Of a stretch of DNA of 64,000 bases, positions 1-9,052 are shown piece after piece; positions within the stretch are counted from its first letter, which is position 1; each line of letters begins with the position of its first letter. Location of the stretch: contig CAWHEG010000030.1 in NCBI GenBank assembly GCA_963828405.1, positions 124,001 to 188,000 of the forward strand. Direction: 5' to 3'. The notes under the pieces are model-generated. The model searched no databases and was not told the DNA's origin. It was given only the letters and a program-made list of their open reading frames with translations. This DNA is from JANMJD01 sp963828405. Its GTDB lineage: Bacteria > Actinomycetota > Acidimicrobiia > Acidimicrobiales > Ilumatobacteraceae. The translations under genes and the position numbers were made by a program.

Positions 1-77
1 TCGAGGCCTGTACGTGCGTGGGCGAGGTCGGCGACGACCGCTGGGGCGCGCTCGACGCCCTGCGCGACCTGGACTGA
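1..77 (+). CDS. DUF177/YceD family protein, C-terminal end
   Basis: Only the last 24 codons are present, in the frame starting at base 3 and ending in TGA at 75-77. The visible tail has two cysteines near CTC followed by DDRWGALDALRDL, which resembles the C-terminal end of DUF177 (YceD) proteins, where a Cys-rich stretch precedes a D-P-R-W-A-x-L-type ending. DUF177 lies directly upstream of rpmF in most bacteria, as it does here, and is thought to influence 23S rRNA accumulation. The call rests on this short tail plus position. Confidence 0.6.
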   Translation, partial: EACTCVGEVGDDRWGALDALRDLD

Positions 78-173
78 GCGCCGACCCGCGGGGTTCGCGG
101 CTTGGACGGCATTCCAGGTAACCTCTTCTGGCTCGTTCGTGAGCCATGCCCGTCGCGCAGTCCGGAGATCACG

Positions 174-353
174 GTGGCCGTTCCCAAGAAGAAGAAGTCG
201 AAGTCGAAGTCCCGGAGCCGGCGTTCCGGCGCCTGGAAGCTCGGCAGCCCGTCACGCAGCGATTGCCCGCGTTGTGGGAACGCCAAACTACCCCACACGG
301 TCTGCCCGAGCTGCGGTTGGTACAAGAACCGCGTCGTGATCGACGTCGGCTGA
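174..353 (+). CDS. rpmF: 50S ribosomal protein bL32
   Basis: This 59-residue protein starts at GTG 174, giving AVPKKKKSKSKSR after the initiator, the usual basic N-terminus of bL32. GGAG at 164-167 is a well placed ribosome binding site and excludes the upstream ATG at 102. Two CxxC pairs (CPRC and CPSC) form the zinc-ribbon version of the protein, so this is the zinc-containing paralog type. It lies between DUF177 and plsX, with 4 bases to the plsX GTG, so the three are probably co-transcribed. Confidence 0.96.
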   Translation: MAVPKKKKSKSKSRSRRSGAWKLGSPSRSDCPRCGNAKLPHTVCPSCGWYKNRVVIDVG

Positions 354-357
354 GCCC

Positions 358-1323
358 GTGCTCCCCGTCGCCGTCGATGCGATGGGCGGTGATCGGGCGC
401 CCGGCGAGATCGTCGCCGCCGCCCATCGCGCCGCTGCGCAGGGCATCCCCGTCATCCTCGTCGGCCCCGCCGGGCTCGACGGGCTGGGCGACCTGCCGCT
501 GATCGCGGCGAGCGAGGTCATCGAGATGGACGACGACCCGGCCTCCGGTGTCCGGCGCAAGAAGGACTCCACGCTGGTGCGCGCCGCTGAAGCGGTGCGT
601 GACGGGCGGGCGAGTGCGATGGTCTCGGCCGGCAACACCGGGGCGACGATGGCCTCGGCCCTCCTGCGGATGGGGCGGATCAAGGGGGTCAGCCGCCCGG
701 CGATCGCCACCCCGGTGCCCGTTCCCGGCCATCGCCCGACGATCCTGCTCGACGCCGGCGCCAATGCCGAGGTGCAGCCCGAGTGGCTGGTCCAGTTCGC
801 CCAGATGGGTTCGGTCTACGCCCGGCACCGTTTCGGCGTCGCCGTTCCCCGCGTCGGCCTGCTGTCGATCGGTGAGGAGCCCGGCAAGGGCGATTCGCTG
901 CGCAAGGCGGCGTATGGTCTGCTCGCCGCGGCCAACGGGATCGAGTTCGTCGGCAACGTCGAGGGTCGCGACATCATGACCCCCGACGTGGATGTCGTCG
1001 TCACCGACGGGTTCACCGGCAACGTCGTGCTCAAGTCGCTCGAGGGAGCGCTCAAGACGGTGGTCAAGGCGCTGTTCGCCGCCTTCGAGTCGAGCGCAGA
1101 GACCAAGGCCGCCGGCGAGGTGCTCCTGCCCGCGCTGCTGCCGCTGTACGCCAGCCTCGATCCCGAGACGTACGGCGGTGCGGTGCTGCTCGGCGTCGAC
1201 GGCGTGTGCATCATCAGCCACGGCTCGTCGAGCGCCACGGCGATGCTCAACGCCATCGGTGTCGCCCGCGAGATGGTCGAGTCCAACCTGGTGGCCGAAC
1301 TGGCCGAGGCGATCAGCGCCTGA
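358..1323 (+). CDS. plsX: Phosphate acyltransferase PlsX
   Basis: PlsX converts acyl-ACP to acyl-phosphate, the first step of the PlsX/PlsY route to phosphatidic acid; it is a peripheral membrane protein. The 321 residues begin with VAVDAMGGD (DAMGGD at residues 7-12), the family signature, and contain SAGNTGATMA and LLDAGAN glycine-rich segments and a C-terminal GVDGVCIISHGSS segment. The GTG start is 4 bases after rpmF. The next gene, acpP, encodes the acyl carrier that delivers its substrate. The length is slightly below the usual 330-345. Confidence 0.96.
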   Translation: MLPVAVDAMGGDRAPGEIVAAAHRAAAQGIPVILVGPAGLDGLGDLPLIAASEVIEMDDDPASGVRRKKDSTLVRAAEAVRDGRASAMVSAGNTGATMASALLRMGRIKGVSRPAIATPVPVPGHRPTILLDAGANAEVQPEWLVQFAQMGSVYARHRFGVAVPRVGLLSIGEEPGKGDSLRKAAYGLLAAANGIEFVGNVEGRDIMTPDVDVVVTDGFTGNVVLKSLEGALKTVVKALFAAFESSAETKAAGEVLLPALLPLYASLDPETYGGAVLLGVDGVCIISHGSSSATAMLNAIGVAREMVESNLVAELAEAISA

Positions 1324-1350
1324 GCCATTCCACCGGCGCCGGGCCAGCGC

Positions 1351-1356
1351 TACGCT
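1351..1356 (+). promoter_or_regulatory. Candidate -10 element for acpP
   Basis: TACGCT lies 53 bases before the acpP start. Transcription from about 1363 would give a short leader containing the ribosome binding site GGAAGGA at 1397-1403. No clear -35 is visible. Confidence 0.35.
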
Positions 1357-1408
1357 GTCGCCCGGCCGGGCGTCCACGTCCGCCAGCAGAACACCCGGAA
1401 GGAACCCA

Positions 1409-1705
1409 GTGCCCGCCGAGACCCACGTCGAGCAGAGCCCACTCGACCGCCAGGCGATCTTCGAGATCGTGCGCGACAACCTGGCCGACATCCTCGAGAT
1501 CGACCCGACCTCGATCTCCGAGGGCCAGTCCTTCGTCGACGATCTGGATGCCGATTCACTCGCCCTGATCGAGCTCGTCGAGGCCCTCGAGGAGGAGCTG
1601 AGCGAGCGCACGGTCGGCTTCCGCATCGCCGACGAGGACATGGAGGACCTCAAGACGGTGCGTGACGCGGTCGACTACGTCTACGCCCGGGTGAAGGGCA
1701 GCTGA
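1409..1705 (+). CDS. acpP: Acyl carrier protein
   Basis: This acidic 98-residue carrier holds fatty-acyl intermediates on a 4'-phosphopantetheine arm. The attachment serine is Ser50 in the motif DADSLALIELV. The start is GTG 1409, chosen because GGAAGGA sits 5 bases upstream; the open frame continues further 5' but overlaps plsX. The protein is a little longer than the usual 75-85 residues because of an N-terminal extension before QAIFEIVRDNL. It lies between plsX and rnc, a classic order. Confidence 0.93.
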   Translation: MPAETHVEQSPLDRQAIFEIVRDNLADILEIDPTSISEGQSFVDDLDADSLALIELVEALEEELSERTVGFRIADEDMEDLKTVRDAVDYVYARVKGS

Positions 1706-1706
1706 C

Positions 1707-2453
1707 CTGAAACCGGGCGAGCCCGATCTCGCCGCGCTGGCGGCCCGGCTGGGCTACCTCTTCGCCGAGCCGGCACTGCTGCGCCAGGCGCTGGCCCACC
1801 GTTCATGGTGTGCCGAGGTCCAGGGTGAGAGCAGCAACGAGCGGCTCGAGTTTCTCGGCGACGCCGTGCTCGGGTGGGTGGTGGCCGATGTCGCCTACAC
1901 GGCGCACGCCGACTTCACCGAGGGCCGGCTCACCGATCTGCGCAAGGCCGTGGTCAACGCCTCCGCCCTCGCCGAGGTGGCAGTCGAGCTCGGCCTGGGC
2001 CGGTTCCTGCTCCTCGGCAAGGGGGAGGGCGCGGCCGGCGGCCGGGCCAAACCGTCGATCCTCTCCGACGCCCTCGAGGCCGTGATCGGCGCGGTGTACA
2101 TCGATGGCGGACCGACCGAGGCGTTCGATCTGGTCGTCCGGCTGCTCGGCGAGCGGATCACCGGCGATGGCGCCCGCGACGGCATGGCGGACTACAAGAC
2201 CCTGCTGCAGGAGCTCGCCGCCCGCTGCCAACATCCGGCGCCGGGCTATTCGATCGAGGAATGGGGTCCCGATCACGCCAAGACGTTCCGGGCGACGGTG
2301 CGGATCGACGGGCGCGATCTCGGAATCGGCGAGGGCCGCTCGAAGAAGCAGGCCGAGCAGGTCGCCGCCCGACTGGCCTTCGCCGCCCTCCAGGCCGATG
2401 TCGCCACCGAGGAGGGCATCCGCCATCCGTCGGCCGCCCGTCCGGAGCCGTGA
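1707..2453 (+). CDS. rnc: Ribonuclease III, likely CTG start
   Basis: RNase III cleaves double-stranded RNA in rRNA and mRNA processing. The catalytic signature NERLEFLGDAV is at about residues 44-54, the second acidic cluster is in LSDALEAVIGAVYIDGG, and a C-terminal double-stranded RNA binding domain runs from DYKTLLQEL to KKQAEQVAARLAFAAL. The first in-frame ATG (1866) would remove the catalytic motif. An in-frame TGA at 1692 limits the frame, and no ATG, GTG or TTG lies between it and the conserved N-terminus. CTG 1707, one base after the acpP stop and 8 bases after AAGGG, gives a normal 248-residue protein. Confidence 0.92.
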   Translation: MKPGEPDLAALAARLGYLFAEPALLRQALAHRSWCAEVQGESSNERLEFLGDAVLGWVVADVAYTAHADFTEGRLTDLRKAVVNASALAEVAVELGLGRFLLLGKGEGAAGGRAKPSILSDALEAVIGAVYIDGGPTEAFDLVVRLLGERITGDGARDGMADYKTLLQELAARCQHPAPGYSIEEWGPDHAKTFRATVRIDGRDLGIGEGRSKKQAEQVAARLAFAALQADVATEEGIRHPSAARPEP

Positions 2454-2459
2454 CGCCCC

Positions 2460-3329
2460 GTGCCTGAGCTCCCCGAGGTCGAGACCGTCCGGCGCGGCCT
2501 GGCCGCCCATGTCGTCGGTCGCCGGATCACGAGCGTCGAGGTCGGGCGCGAGCGCTCGGTTCGGCGCACCTCGCCGGCGGCCGTGACCGACCGGCTGACC
2601 GGGACGACGATGGTCGGCGCCGGCCGCCGGGGGAAGTACCTGGTCTGCCCGCTCGACTCCGGCGATGCGCTGATGGTCCACCTGCGGATGAGCGGCCAAC
2701 TGCTCCTCGCCCCTGCCGGGGCGGAACGGCCACGCCACACCCATGTCGTGATGCATCTGGCGCCGACCGCAGCCGTCGGGGTGACCGCTGCCAGGCCGGT
2801 CGAGGAGCTGTGGTTCGTCGATCCCCGGACGTTCGGCGAGGTGGTCGTGTTCGATCCCGACCGCGATCCGCCGGAGGTGCCCGAGTTGGCCCGCCTCGGG
2901 GTCGATCCGCTGGCCGACCCCTTCGACGCCGCGGTGCTCGGCGCCCTCGTCAGCGGTCGCGCCCGCCGGCTCAAGGCGCTGCTGCTCGACCAGCACGTCA
3001 TCGCCGGACTGGGCAACATCTACGCCGACGAGGTGCTCCACCTCGCCCGGCTCCATCCGCTGCGCCTGGCGTCGAGTCTGAAGCCGGCCGAGATCGGCCG
3101 GCTGGCCACCACGATCAACGACGTCCTCGGCAACGCGGTACGCGCCGGTGGGTCGACGCTGGGCGACGCCCAGTACGTCGACCTGATGGGGTCGGGCGGT
3201 ACCTACCAGGACGATCACCGGGTCTACGGCCGGGGCGGCCTGGGCTGCCCGACGTGTGGTCGGGGAATCATCCGACGGATCGTGCAGAACGGCCGATCCA
3301 CCCACTTCTGCCCGATCTGTCAACGCTGA
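2460..3329 (+). CDS. mutM: Formamidopyrimidine-DNA glycosylase MutM
   Basis: This base-excision repair enzyme removes 8-oxoguanine and formamidopyrimidines and nicks the abasic site. After the GTG initiator the sequence reads PELPEVETVRRGL, which supplies the catalytic Pro2 and Glu3. A helix-two-turn-helix part includes DQHVIAGLGNIYADE. The C-terminal zinc finger has four cysteines (CPTCGR and CPIC). The 289 residues are full length. The gene starts 6 bases after rnc and is the last of the rpmF-plsX-acpP-rnc-mutM run, facing the convergent hydrolase gene. Confidence 0.96.
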   Translation: MPELPEVETVRRGLAAHVVGRRITSVEVGRERSVRRTSPAAVTDRLTGTTMVGAGRRGKYLVCPLDSGDALMVHLRMSGQLLLAPAGAERPRHTHVVMHLAPTAAVGVTAARPVEELWFVDPRTFGEVVVFDPDRDPPEVPELARLGVDPLADPFDAAVLGALVSGRARRLKALLLDQHVIAGLGNIYADEVLHLARLHPLRLASSLKPAEIGRLATTINDVLGNAVRAGGSTLGDAQYVDLMGSGGTYQDDHRVYGRGGLGCPTCGRGIIRRIVQNGRSTHFCPICQR

Positions 3330-3359
3330 ACGCCTGGTCGGCCCGCCCGGCCGGGAGCG

Positions 3360-3379
3360 GGGTCGGGCTGGGCCGACCC
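3360..3379 (+). terminator. Weak candidate terminator after mutM
   Basis: GGGTCGG (3360-3366) and CCGACCC (3373-3379) form a 7-bp stem followed by GTTT, 30 bases past the mutM stop. The T tract is short, so this is tentative. Confidence 0.35.
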
Positions 3380-3385
3380 GTTTAC

Positions 3386-3413
3386 CATCGGGCGATCCTC
3401 ATCGGGCGATCCT
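3386..3413. repeat. 14-bp perfect tandem duplication
   Basis: CATCGGGCGATCCT occurs twice in direct succession (3386-3399 and 3400-3413) between the convergent mutM and hydrolase genes. It lies outside coding sequence; no function is apparent. Confidence 0.8.
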
Positions 3414-3435
3414 GCCACGGCCGTCGGCGGCCGGC

Positions 3436-5415
3436 TCAGGTCGGTGGTGGGAAGCGCAGCACCAGCCCCGAGCCGGCCGGGACCAGCCCGGCGAGGGGCG
3501 CCACGTCGGGGTCGGAGAACGAGGCCGCGCCGATCACGGTGACGATGACGATCTCGCCGTCGGGGCTGATGAACCCGACCTGGCGGGTGTCGCCGCCGAT
3601 GGGGAGATCCTGCTCGCCGGCGGCGATCCAGCCGACCGACCGATACGCCGAGGTGAGGCGGTCGACGGTGGTCGCCGCATCGGCGTCCGTGGCGAAGACG
3701 TCGAGGTGGATGTCGGGGGGGAGCCCGAGCAGCTCACCACCGCTCTCGACGTCGACGGGCGTGAGCCCCTCGATCGCGCCCGGTTGATCGGACCACCACG
3801 GCGGCGCCTCGGCCGGGGCGTTGGGCGCGCAAACGGTCCCCGTCGGCGGAGGGGTGAGCTCGACGAGCAGGGCCACCGCGGCGGAACTGACACAGGTCGA
3901 CGAGGTCAGCGAGGCATGCCCCTCGCCGTCGAAGGTCACGAGCACGCCATCGAGCTCGCCGGCCATCTTCTCCGCCCAGCGGAACGGGGTCGCCGGGTCG
4001 TTGGTGCCCCCGACGACCATGATCGGTGCGCTCCCGGCGTAGGCGACGGGGGTGGGCTGCACCGTCCCGGTCAGCTCGGCGCACGAACTCGTCAGATCGG
4101 CCGCGCTGATCGCGGCGCCGAACCTCGGCGCCTCGGCGCGCAGCTCGGCGAGCACCGCGTCGGGGTCGGGGATCGTCACGTCGTCGAGTCCGCTGGCGCA
4201 GGCGATCACCTGGTTGGCCTGGCGGATCGTCGAGTAGTGCCCGTCGGGGCCGCGCTGGTGGTACGAGTCGGCGAGTGCCAGCAGGCGAGTGCCATCCCCG
4301 CCGGCCGCGGCCCCGAGCGCGTTGGCCAGGATGCTCCACGTCGCCTTGCTGTACAGCGAGGAGATCGTCGCCATGTACAGCACGGCCTGGTTGGCGGACC
4401 GCCCACCCGCACTCAACGGAGCGGCGTCGAGCTCCGCCGAGAGCGCATCCCAGCGCGTCCCGGCGTCGGTGCCGTCGTTGAATTCGCAGGAGGGCCTGGC
4501 GTTGCACCAGGTGACCCAGTTGGCGAACGCCCCCTCGAACCCGACGAGCTGGGTCTTGACCAGCTCGACCGGGTCGTCGCCGACAGGGGAGTACGCCGAG
4601 TCGAGCACCATCGCCCGCACACGCTCGGGGAACAGCGTGGCGTAGACGCCGCCGAGATAGGTACCGTACGAGGCGCCGTAGTAGCTGATCTGCTCGTCCC
4701 CCATAGCGGCGCGGATCCGATCCATGTCGCGGGCGGTGGACACCGTCGAGTACTCGACGAGGCCCGGCCCGACGGCGGTCCGGCACGCCTGCACGAACTC
4801 GGTGTCGGCGGCTGCCAATCCGGCCACCTCCTCGGGCGTCTCGGGCGTCGGGTCGAGGTAGAGATGGGCGTCGAGCCATGCGTCGTCGACGCAGTGGATG
4901 CCAGCGGACCGGTCGACGCCCCGCGGGTCGAAGCCGACCAGGTCGAAGCGGTCGGTGACCTCGTCACCGAAGATCTCGGGCGCCCGTGAGGCGAGCGCTG
5001 TGAGGAAGTCGACGCCCGAGCCACCGGGCCCACCGGGATTGGTGAGGATCGCCCCGACCCGCCTGCCGGCGTCGGCGGCGGGAAGCCGGACGAGGGCGAT
5101 GTCGAGCGTCGCCGCCTCGGGGTTGTCGTAGTCGAAGGGCACGGCGAGCGTCGCGCACTGCAGCGACGCGTCGTCGACCGTGTCGTCGCAGCCCCCCCAG
5201 TCGAGGGCACCGGCCGGGGACGGGGCTTCGGTGGTGGTCGTCGTCTCGGCGGCCGAGGCCGGGGACACCTCAGCGGTCGCCGACGGCCCGGCGGTCGTGA
5301 CGGCGGTAGTCGCCGGCTTCGTGGCCGTACCGGCCGACAGGCCCGGATCGGTGGAACACGAGACCGTGAGCAGGGCGAGCGAGACCAGCCCCACCCGACG
5401 CGATGACCGATGCAT
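3436..5415 (-). CDS. Lipoprotein alpha/beta hydrolase, TAP-like
   Basis: This is a 659-residue exported serine hydrolase of the tripeptidyl-aminopeptidase/SCO7095 type. A lipoprotein signal ends in LLTVSC (Cys20), followed by a Thr/Ala/Pro-rich linker to about residue 70. The fold shows NPGGPGGSG (126-134, oxyanion region), GASYG with nucleophile Ser249, GGTNDPATPF with Asp473, and DGEGHASL with His500. About 120 extra residues follow the hydrolase domain; I do not recognise them. It probably trims peptides outside the membrane. A TAGGGT hexamer ends 6 bases before the ATG. Confidence 0.85.
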   Translation of the reverse strand: MHRSSRRVGLVSLALLTVSCSTDPGLSAGTATKPATTAVTTAGPSATAEVSPASAAETTTTTEAPSPAGALDWGGCDDTVDDASLQCATLAVPFDYDNPEAATLDIALVRLPAADAGRRVGAILTNPGGPGGSGVDFLTALASRAPEIFGDEVTDRFDLVGFDPRGVDRSAGIHCVDDAWLDAHLYLDPTPETPEEVAGLAAADTEFVQACRTAVGPGLVEYSTVSTARDMDRIRAAMGDEQISYYGASYGTYLGGVYATLFPERVRAMVLDSAYSPVGDDPVELVKTQLVGFEGAFANWVTWCNARPSCEFNDGTDAGTRWDALSAELDAAPLSAGGRSANQAVLYMATISSLYSKATWSILANALGAAAGGDGTRLLALADSYHQRGPDGHYSTIRQANQVIACASGLDDVTIPDPDAVLAELRAEAPRFGAAISAADLTSSCAELTGTVQPTPVAYAGSAPIMVVGGTNDPATPFRWAEKMAGELDGVLVTFDGEGHASLTSSTCVSSAAVALLVELTPPPTGTVCAPNAPAEAPPWWSDQPGAIEGLTPVDVESGGELLGLPPDIHLDVFATDADAATTVDRLTSAYRSVGWIAAGEQDLPIGGDTRQVGFISPDGEIVIVTVIGAASFSDPDVAPLAGLVPAGSGLVLRFPPPT

Positions 5416-5421
5416 GCGGCG

Positions 5422-5427
5422 ACCCTA
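5422..5427 (-). promoter_or_regulatory. Candidate -10 (TAGGGT), leaderless hydrolase
   Basis: On the minus strand TAGGGT ends 6 nt before the hydrolase ATG (5415), placing transcription start at or next to the A of the start codon. Confidence 0.45.
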
Positions 5428-5501
5428 CCGAACCCCGGCCGAGACGTGTCGGGCGCCACCGTCGCCGTTGCCGGGAGCCGGAGGCGGACGGTGCCGTCCA
5501 G

Positions 5502-5507
5502 TAGGTT
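5502..5507 (+). promoter_or_regulatory. Candidate -10 (TAGGTT) for smc
   Basis: TAGGTT is followed by 9 nt and then the smc GTG. No SD-like sequence lies before the start. Confidence 0.4.
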
Positions 5508-5516
5508 GGTCGGGCC

Positions 5517-8500
5517 GTGTTCCTCAAGTCGTTGACCCTCAAGGGCTTCAAATCCTTCGCCGAAGCCACCACCCTCGAACTCGAGCCGGGGGTGAGCGTC
5601 GTCGTCGGCCCGAACGGGTCGGGGAAGTCCAACGTCGTCGACGCGATCGCCTGGGTGCTCGGCGCCCAGGCCCCCTCCGCGGTCCGCAGCCAGAAGATGG
5701 ACGACGTGATCTTTGCCGGCACGGCCCGGCGCGCCGCGCTGGGGCGAGCCGAGGTGAGCCTGACGATCGACAACGAATCGGGGATCCTGCCGATCGAGTT
5801 CAGCGAGGTCACCCTCACCCGGACGCTGTTCAGGACCGGTGATTCGGAGTACGCGATCAACGGGGCCCCGTGCCGGCTGCTCGACCTGCAGGAGCTGCTC
5901 TCCGACGCCGGCGTGGGCCGCCAGCAGCACGTGATCGTCAGCCAGGGCCAGATCGACGCCGTGCTCAACGCCCGCGCCGAGGAGCGCCGGGCGATCATCG
6001 AAGAGGCGGCCGGCGTGCTCAAGTACCGCAAGCGAAAGGAGAAGGCCGAGCGCCGCCTCGACGCCACCGAGGGCAACCTGCTGCGCGTCCAGGACCTGCT
6101 GCGCGAGGTCCGCCGCCAGCTCCGCCCGCTCGAGCGCCAGGCCGAGGCGGCCCGCCGCCACGGCGACCTGGTCGGCGAGCTGTCGGCCCTGCGGATCTTC
6201 CTGGCCGGGCGCGAGATCGCCGGGCTGCGGACGAGGATGACCGTGCTGGCCACGGAGACCGCGGCGGCCGAGCGCTCCGAGCGTGAGCTGCGCCGGTCCC
6301 TCGCCGGGTTCGACACCGAGGTGCTGGCCACCGAGGCCGAGCTCTCCGCCCGCGGTGACACCGACGTCGGCGGGGCGATGATGCGCGTCGAGCAGCTCCG
6401 CGAACGGGCCCGCGGCATTGCCAACGTGATGGTCGAACGCCGCCGGGCGCTGGAACGTGACCGGGGCCAGCTGATCGATGCCGGGGTCGTGGCCAGCCTG
6501 GAGAGTGACGCGGCCCGCGTCCGTGCCGAGCTGCAGGAGATCGAGCTCGCCCTGCTCGCCCTCCGACCCGAGGCCGACCGCCTCGGCGAGGACGAGCGGA
6601 CGTTCGCCCGGGAACGGGCCGAGACGACGACGGCGCTCGACGAGGCCGGCGCCGGCCCCGCCCGGGCGACGGGAGCGGCCGGCGAGGTCCGCGGCGAGCT
6701 CCGCTCGATGCGGACGTCGATCGACCGGGCCGACCAGGAACGCCTGCGCCTCGACCGGCGCCACGCCGACCTCGTCGCCAAGGCGGAACGCTGGGAGACC
6801 GAGATGGCCCGCCTGCGCGCGGCCTGCGAGGAGACGCAGGCCGTCGAGGAGCCGCTGGTCGCCGAGCTGGAGTCGGCCGAGGCGCGTCGGGTCGCCGCCG
6901 AGGCGGCGCTCGACGCGGCGCGCGCCGCCCAGCAGGAGGCCGGCGCCCAGTTCTCCCACTGGCAGGCCCGGGCCGATGCGCTGGGGCAGGCGCTCGACTC
7001 GGCGAGGGCCCGCGCCGGCGCCGAGCGGCTGGCCGGCCTCGACGGCGTGCTCGGCACGCTGCTCGAGCTCGTCGAGATCGACGAGGGATGGGAACCGGCG
7101 TTCGAGGCCGCCGTCGGCGAGACGATGTCGGCCGTCGTCGTCGCCGACGCGTCGGCGGGGCGGGCCGCCCTGCAACGGCTGGCCGACGGCGAGCTGCACG
7201 GCGCCGTGGTCGCCCTCGGCGGCCCGTTACGACTGGCGCTGGCCCCGTCGGCGGGCGACCCGGTCCGGGCCCACGTCCGCAGCGCCGATGTCCGCGTCGC
7301 CGAGCTGCTCGACACCCTCGTCGGTTCGGCGACCAGGGTGGCCAACTGGGCTGAGGCCCTCGACGCCTCGCTGGCCAACCCCGACGCCGTCGTCGTCACC
7401 AGCGACGGCCATCGCTTCTCGCCGACCGGGTGGCGCCTCGGCGTCGCCGGAGGTGGGGCGACGGCGGCAGCCCTCGACGACGCCGTCGGTCGGGCGGCCG
7501 CTTCGCGGGCGGCGCTGGCCGTCCGCGACGCCGAGTTGGGCGAGGCCCAGGCCGAGTTGGACGCCGCCCGCCAGGCGGAGATGGCGTTGGCGCGTCGGCT
7601 CGATGCCAACGACGCCCGGTTCACCGCGTCGTCCGAGGCGCTGGTGCGGGTGCAGGGGGAGCGCCGCGAGGTGCTCGCCGAGGTCGAGGCGGTCGAGCAG
7701 TCGGTCGTCGAGCTCGATCAGCGCCTCACGCGTGAGCGGCGCCGGGCCGCCGAGCTCGAGGAGCTGGTCCCCGCCCTCGAGGCGGACGAGGCCGCCGAGG
7801 TCGCCGCCGCCCGGCAGCGGGGCGAGATCCGCGCCCGGCTCGAAGCGGGCGCTGCCCTGCTCGCCTCCCGGCGCAAGGACCTCGAGGTGCGCAACGCCGG
7901 GCTGCTCGACCGCCGCGTCTACCTCGCCCGGCGCCTCGAGGAGATCGAGCGCCGCCTCGAGGCCGACGTCGCCGCCCGCGCCGCGGCGGGCGACCACCGC
8001 GAGCGCATCGAGCGGTCGTTGGGCGTGCTCGACCGGTTGGCGGCGATCGTCGACGCCCATCGCCAGACGATCGAGGCCGAGCTCGCCAGGCTGACCGGGA
8101 TCCGCCGCCGCCAGAGCGAGGAGGTACGCACCCTCACCCTGCGGCTCGACGCCGCCAGGCGGGGGCGGAGCGCCGCCGAGAAGGAGCTCGAGGAGGTCCG
8201 CGCGGTCGGGCGGCGGGCCGAGATCGACCAGGCCGAGGCGCGGATGCGGATGGAGGCCGCCGTCGAGGGCCTCCGCCGCGACCACGACATCGAGCCGGCG
8301 GTCGCCGAAGCGGCCGAAATGCCCCCGTTGCCCGAGGGGATCGGCGCGCCGGCGAGGGTGCGCGACCTCGAGCGCGAGCTGCGACTCCTCGGCCCGATCA
8401 ACCCGTTGGCCCTCGAGGAGTTCAACGCCCTGCAGGAACGCCATCGGTTCCTCGATGAGCAGTTGGAGGACGTCCGCAACACCCGGCGTGAGCTGATGCG

Positions 8501-8993
8501 GGTGATCCGCGCCGTCGACGCCGAGATCCAGGGTGTGTTCGCCGCGGCGTTCGCCGACGTGAGCGCCAACTTCACCCAGTTGTTCGCCCTGTTGTTCCCC
8601 GGCGGCCAGGGCAAGCTCACCCTGACCAATCCCGACGACCTGCTGGCCACCGGCATCGAGGTCGAGGCGAAGCCGAGCGGCAAGAACGTCAAGAAGCTGT
8701 CGCTGCTCTCGGGCGGCGAGCGCTCGCTCACCGCGCTGGCCTTCCTCTTCGCCGTCTTCCGCAGCCGCCCATCGCCCTTCTACGTGATGGACGAGGTCGA
8801 GGCTGCGCTCGACGACGTCAACCTGCACCGCTTCCTGGGTCTCGTCGCCGAGTTCCGCAACGAGGCCCAACTGCTCATCGTCAGTCACCAGAAGCGAACG
8901 ATGGAGGCGGCCGACTGTCTGCTCGGTGTCACGATGCAGCCCGGTGGATCCTCGAAGGTGATCGTCGAACGGGCCGGGTCGCGCACCGGGTAG
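5517..8993 (+). CDS. smc: Chromosome partition protein SMC
   Basis: SMC is the ATPase of bacterial condensin and organises and segregates the chromosome with ScpA/ScpB. The 1158 residues show the complete architecture: N-terminal ATPase half with FLKSLTLKGFKSFA and Walker A GPNGSGKS (31-38), a long Glu/Arg-rich coiled coil, a hinge at about 500-640 (GLDGVLGTLLELVEID onward), a returning coiled coil, and the C-terminal half with the LLSGGERSLTALAF signature and Walker B YVMDEVEAALDD. The scp genes are not in this window. In many actinobacteria ftsY follows smc directly; here 8 kb of other genes intervene. The start is GTG 5517, one residue before the conserved FLK. Confidence 0.97.
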   Translation: MFLKSLTLKGFKSFAEATTLELEPGVSVVVGPNGSGKSNVVDAIAWVLGAQAPSAVRSQKMDDVIFAGTARRAALGRAEVSLTIDNESGILPIEFSEVTLTRTLFRTGDSEYAINGAPCRLLDLQELLSDAGVGRQQHVIVSQGQIDAVLNARAEERRAIIEEAAGVLKYRKRKEKAERRLDATEGNLLRVQDLLREVRRQLRPLERQAEAARRHGDLVGELSALRIFLAGREIAGLRTRMTVLATETAAAERSERELRRSLAGFDTEVLATEAELSARGDTDVGGAMMRVEQLRERARGIANVMVERRRALERDRGQLIDAGVVASLESDAARVRAELQEIELALLALRPEADRLGEDERTFARERAETTTALDEAGAGPARATGAAGEVRGELRSMRTSIDRADQERLRLDRRHADLVAKAERWETEMARLRAACEETQAVEEPLVAELESAEARRVAAEAALDAARAAQQEAGAQFSHWQARADALGQALDSARARAGAERLAGLDGVLGTLLELVEIDEGWEPAFEAAVGETMSAVVVADASAGRAALQRLADGELHGAVVALGGPLRLALAPSAGDPVRAHVRSADVRVAELLDTLVGSATRVANWAEALDASLANPDAVVVTSDGHRFSPTGWRLGVAGGGATAAALDDAVGRAAASRAALAVRDAELGEAQAELDAARQAEMALARRLDANDARFTASSEALVRVQGERREVLAEVEAVEQSVVELDQRLTRERRRAAELEELVPALEADEAAEVAAARQRGEIRARLEAGAALLASRRKDLEVRNAGLLDRRVYLARRLEEIERRLEADVAARAAAGDHRERIERSLGVLDRLAAIVDAHRQTIEAELARLTGIRRRQSEEVRTLTLRLDAARRGRSAAEKELEEVRAVGRRAEIDQAEARMRMEAAVEGLRRDHDIEPAVAEAAEMPPLPEGIGAPARVRDLERELRLLGPINPLALEEFNALQERHRFLDEQLEDVRNTRRELMRVIRAVDAEIQGVFAAAFADVSANFTQLFALLFPGGQGKLTLTNPDDLLATGIEVEAKPSGKNVKKLSLLSGGERSLTALAFLFAVFRSRPSPFYVMDEVEAALDDVNLHRFLGLVAEFRNEAQLLIVSHQKRTMEAADCLLGVTMQPGGSSKVIVERAGSRTG

Positions 8994-9052
8994 CGGTCGC
9001 TGTGATGGCCAACGCCGTCATCGACTGCGCCCGATTCCCGCTGAGTCCTCGA

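Noticed and set aside
169..1653. Long minus-strand open frame opposite plsX-acpP
   Set aside because: High-GC shadow frame, Arg/Gly-rich without domains; the plus strand holds clearly conserved genes.
3383..3388. TACCAT as a plus-strand promoter
   Set aside because: No gene starts downstream on that strand; the region lies between convergent genes.
3256..4989. 577-codon plus-strand frame opposite the secreted hydrolase
   Set aside because: A shadow of the minus-strand hydrolase, whose catalytic triad and lipobox are intact.
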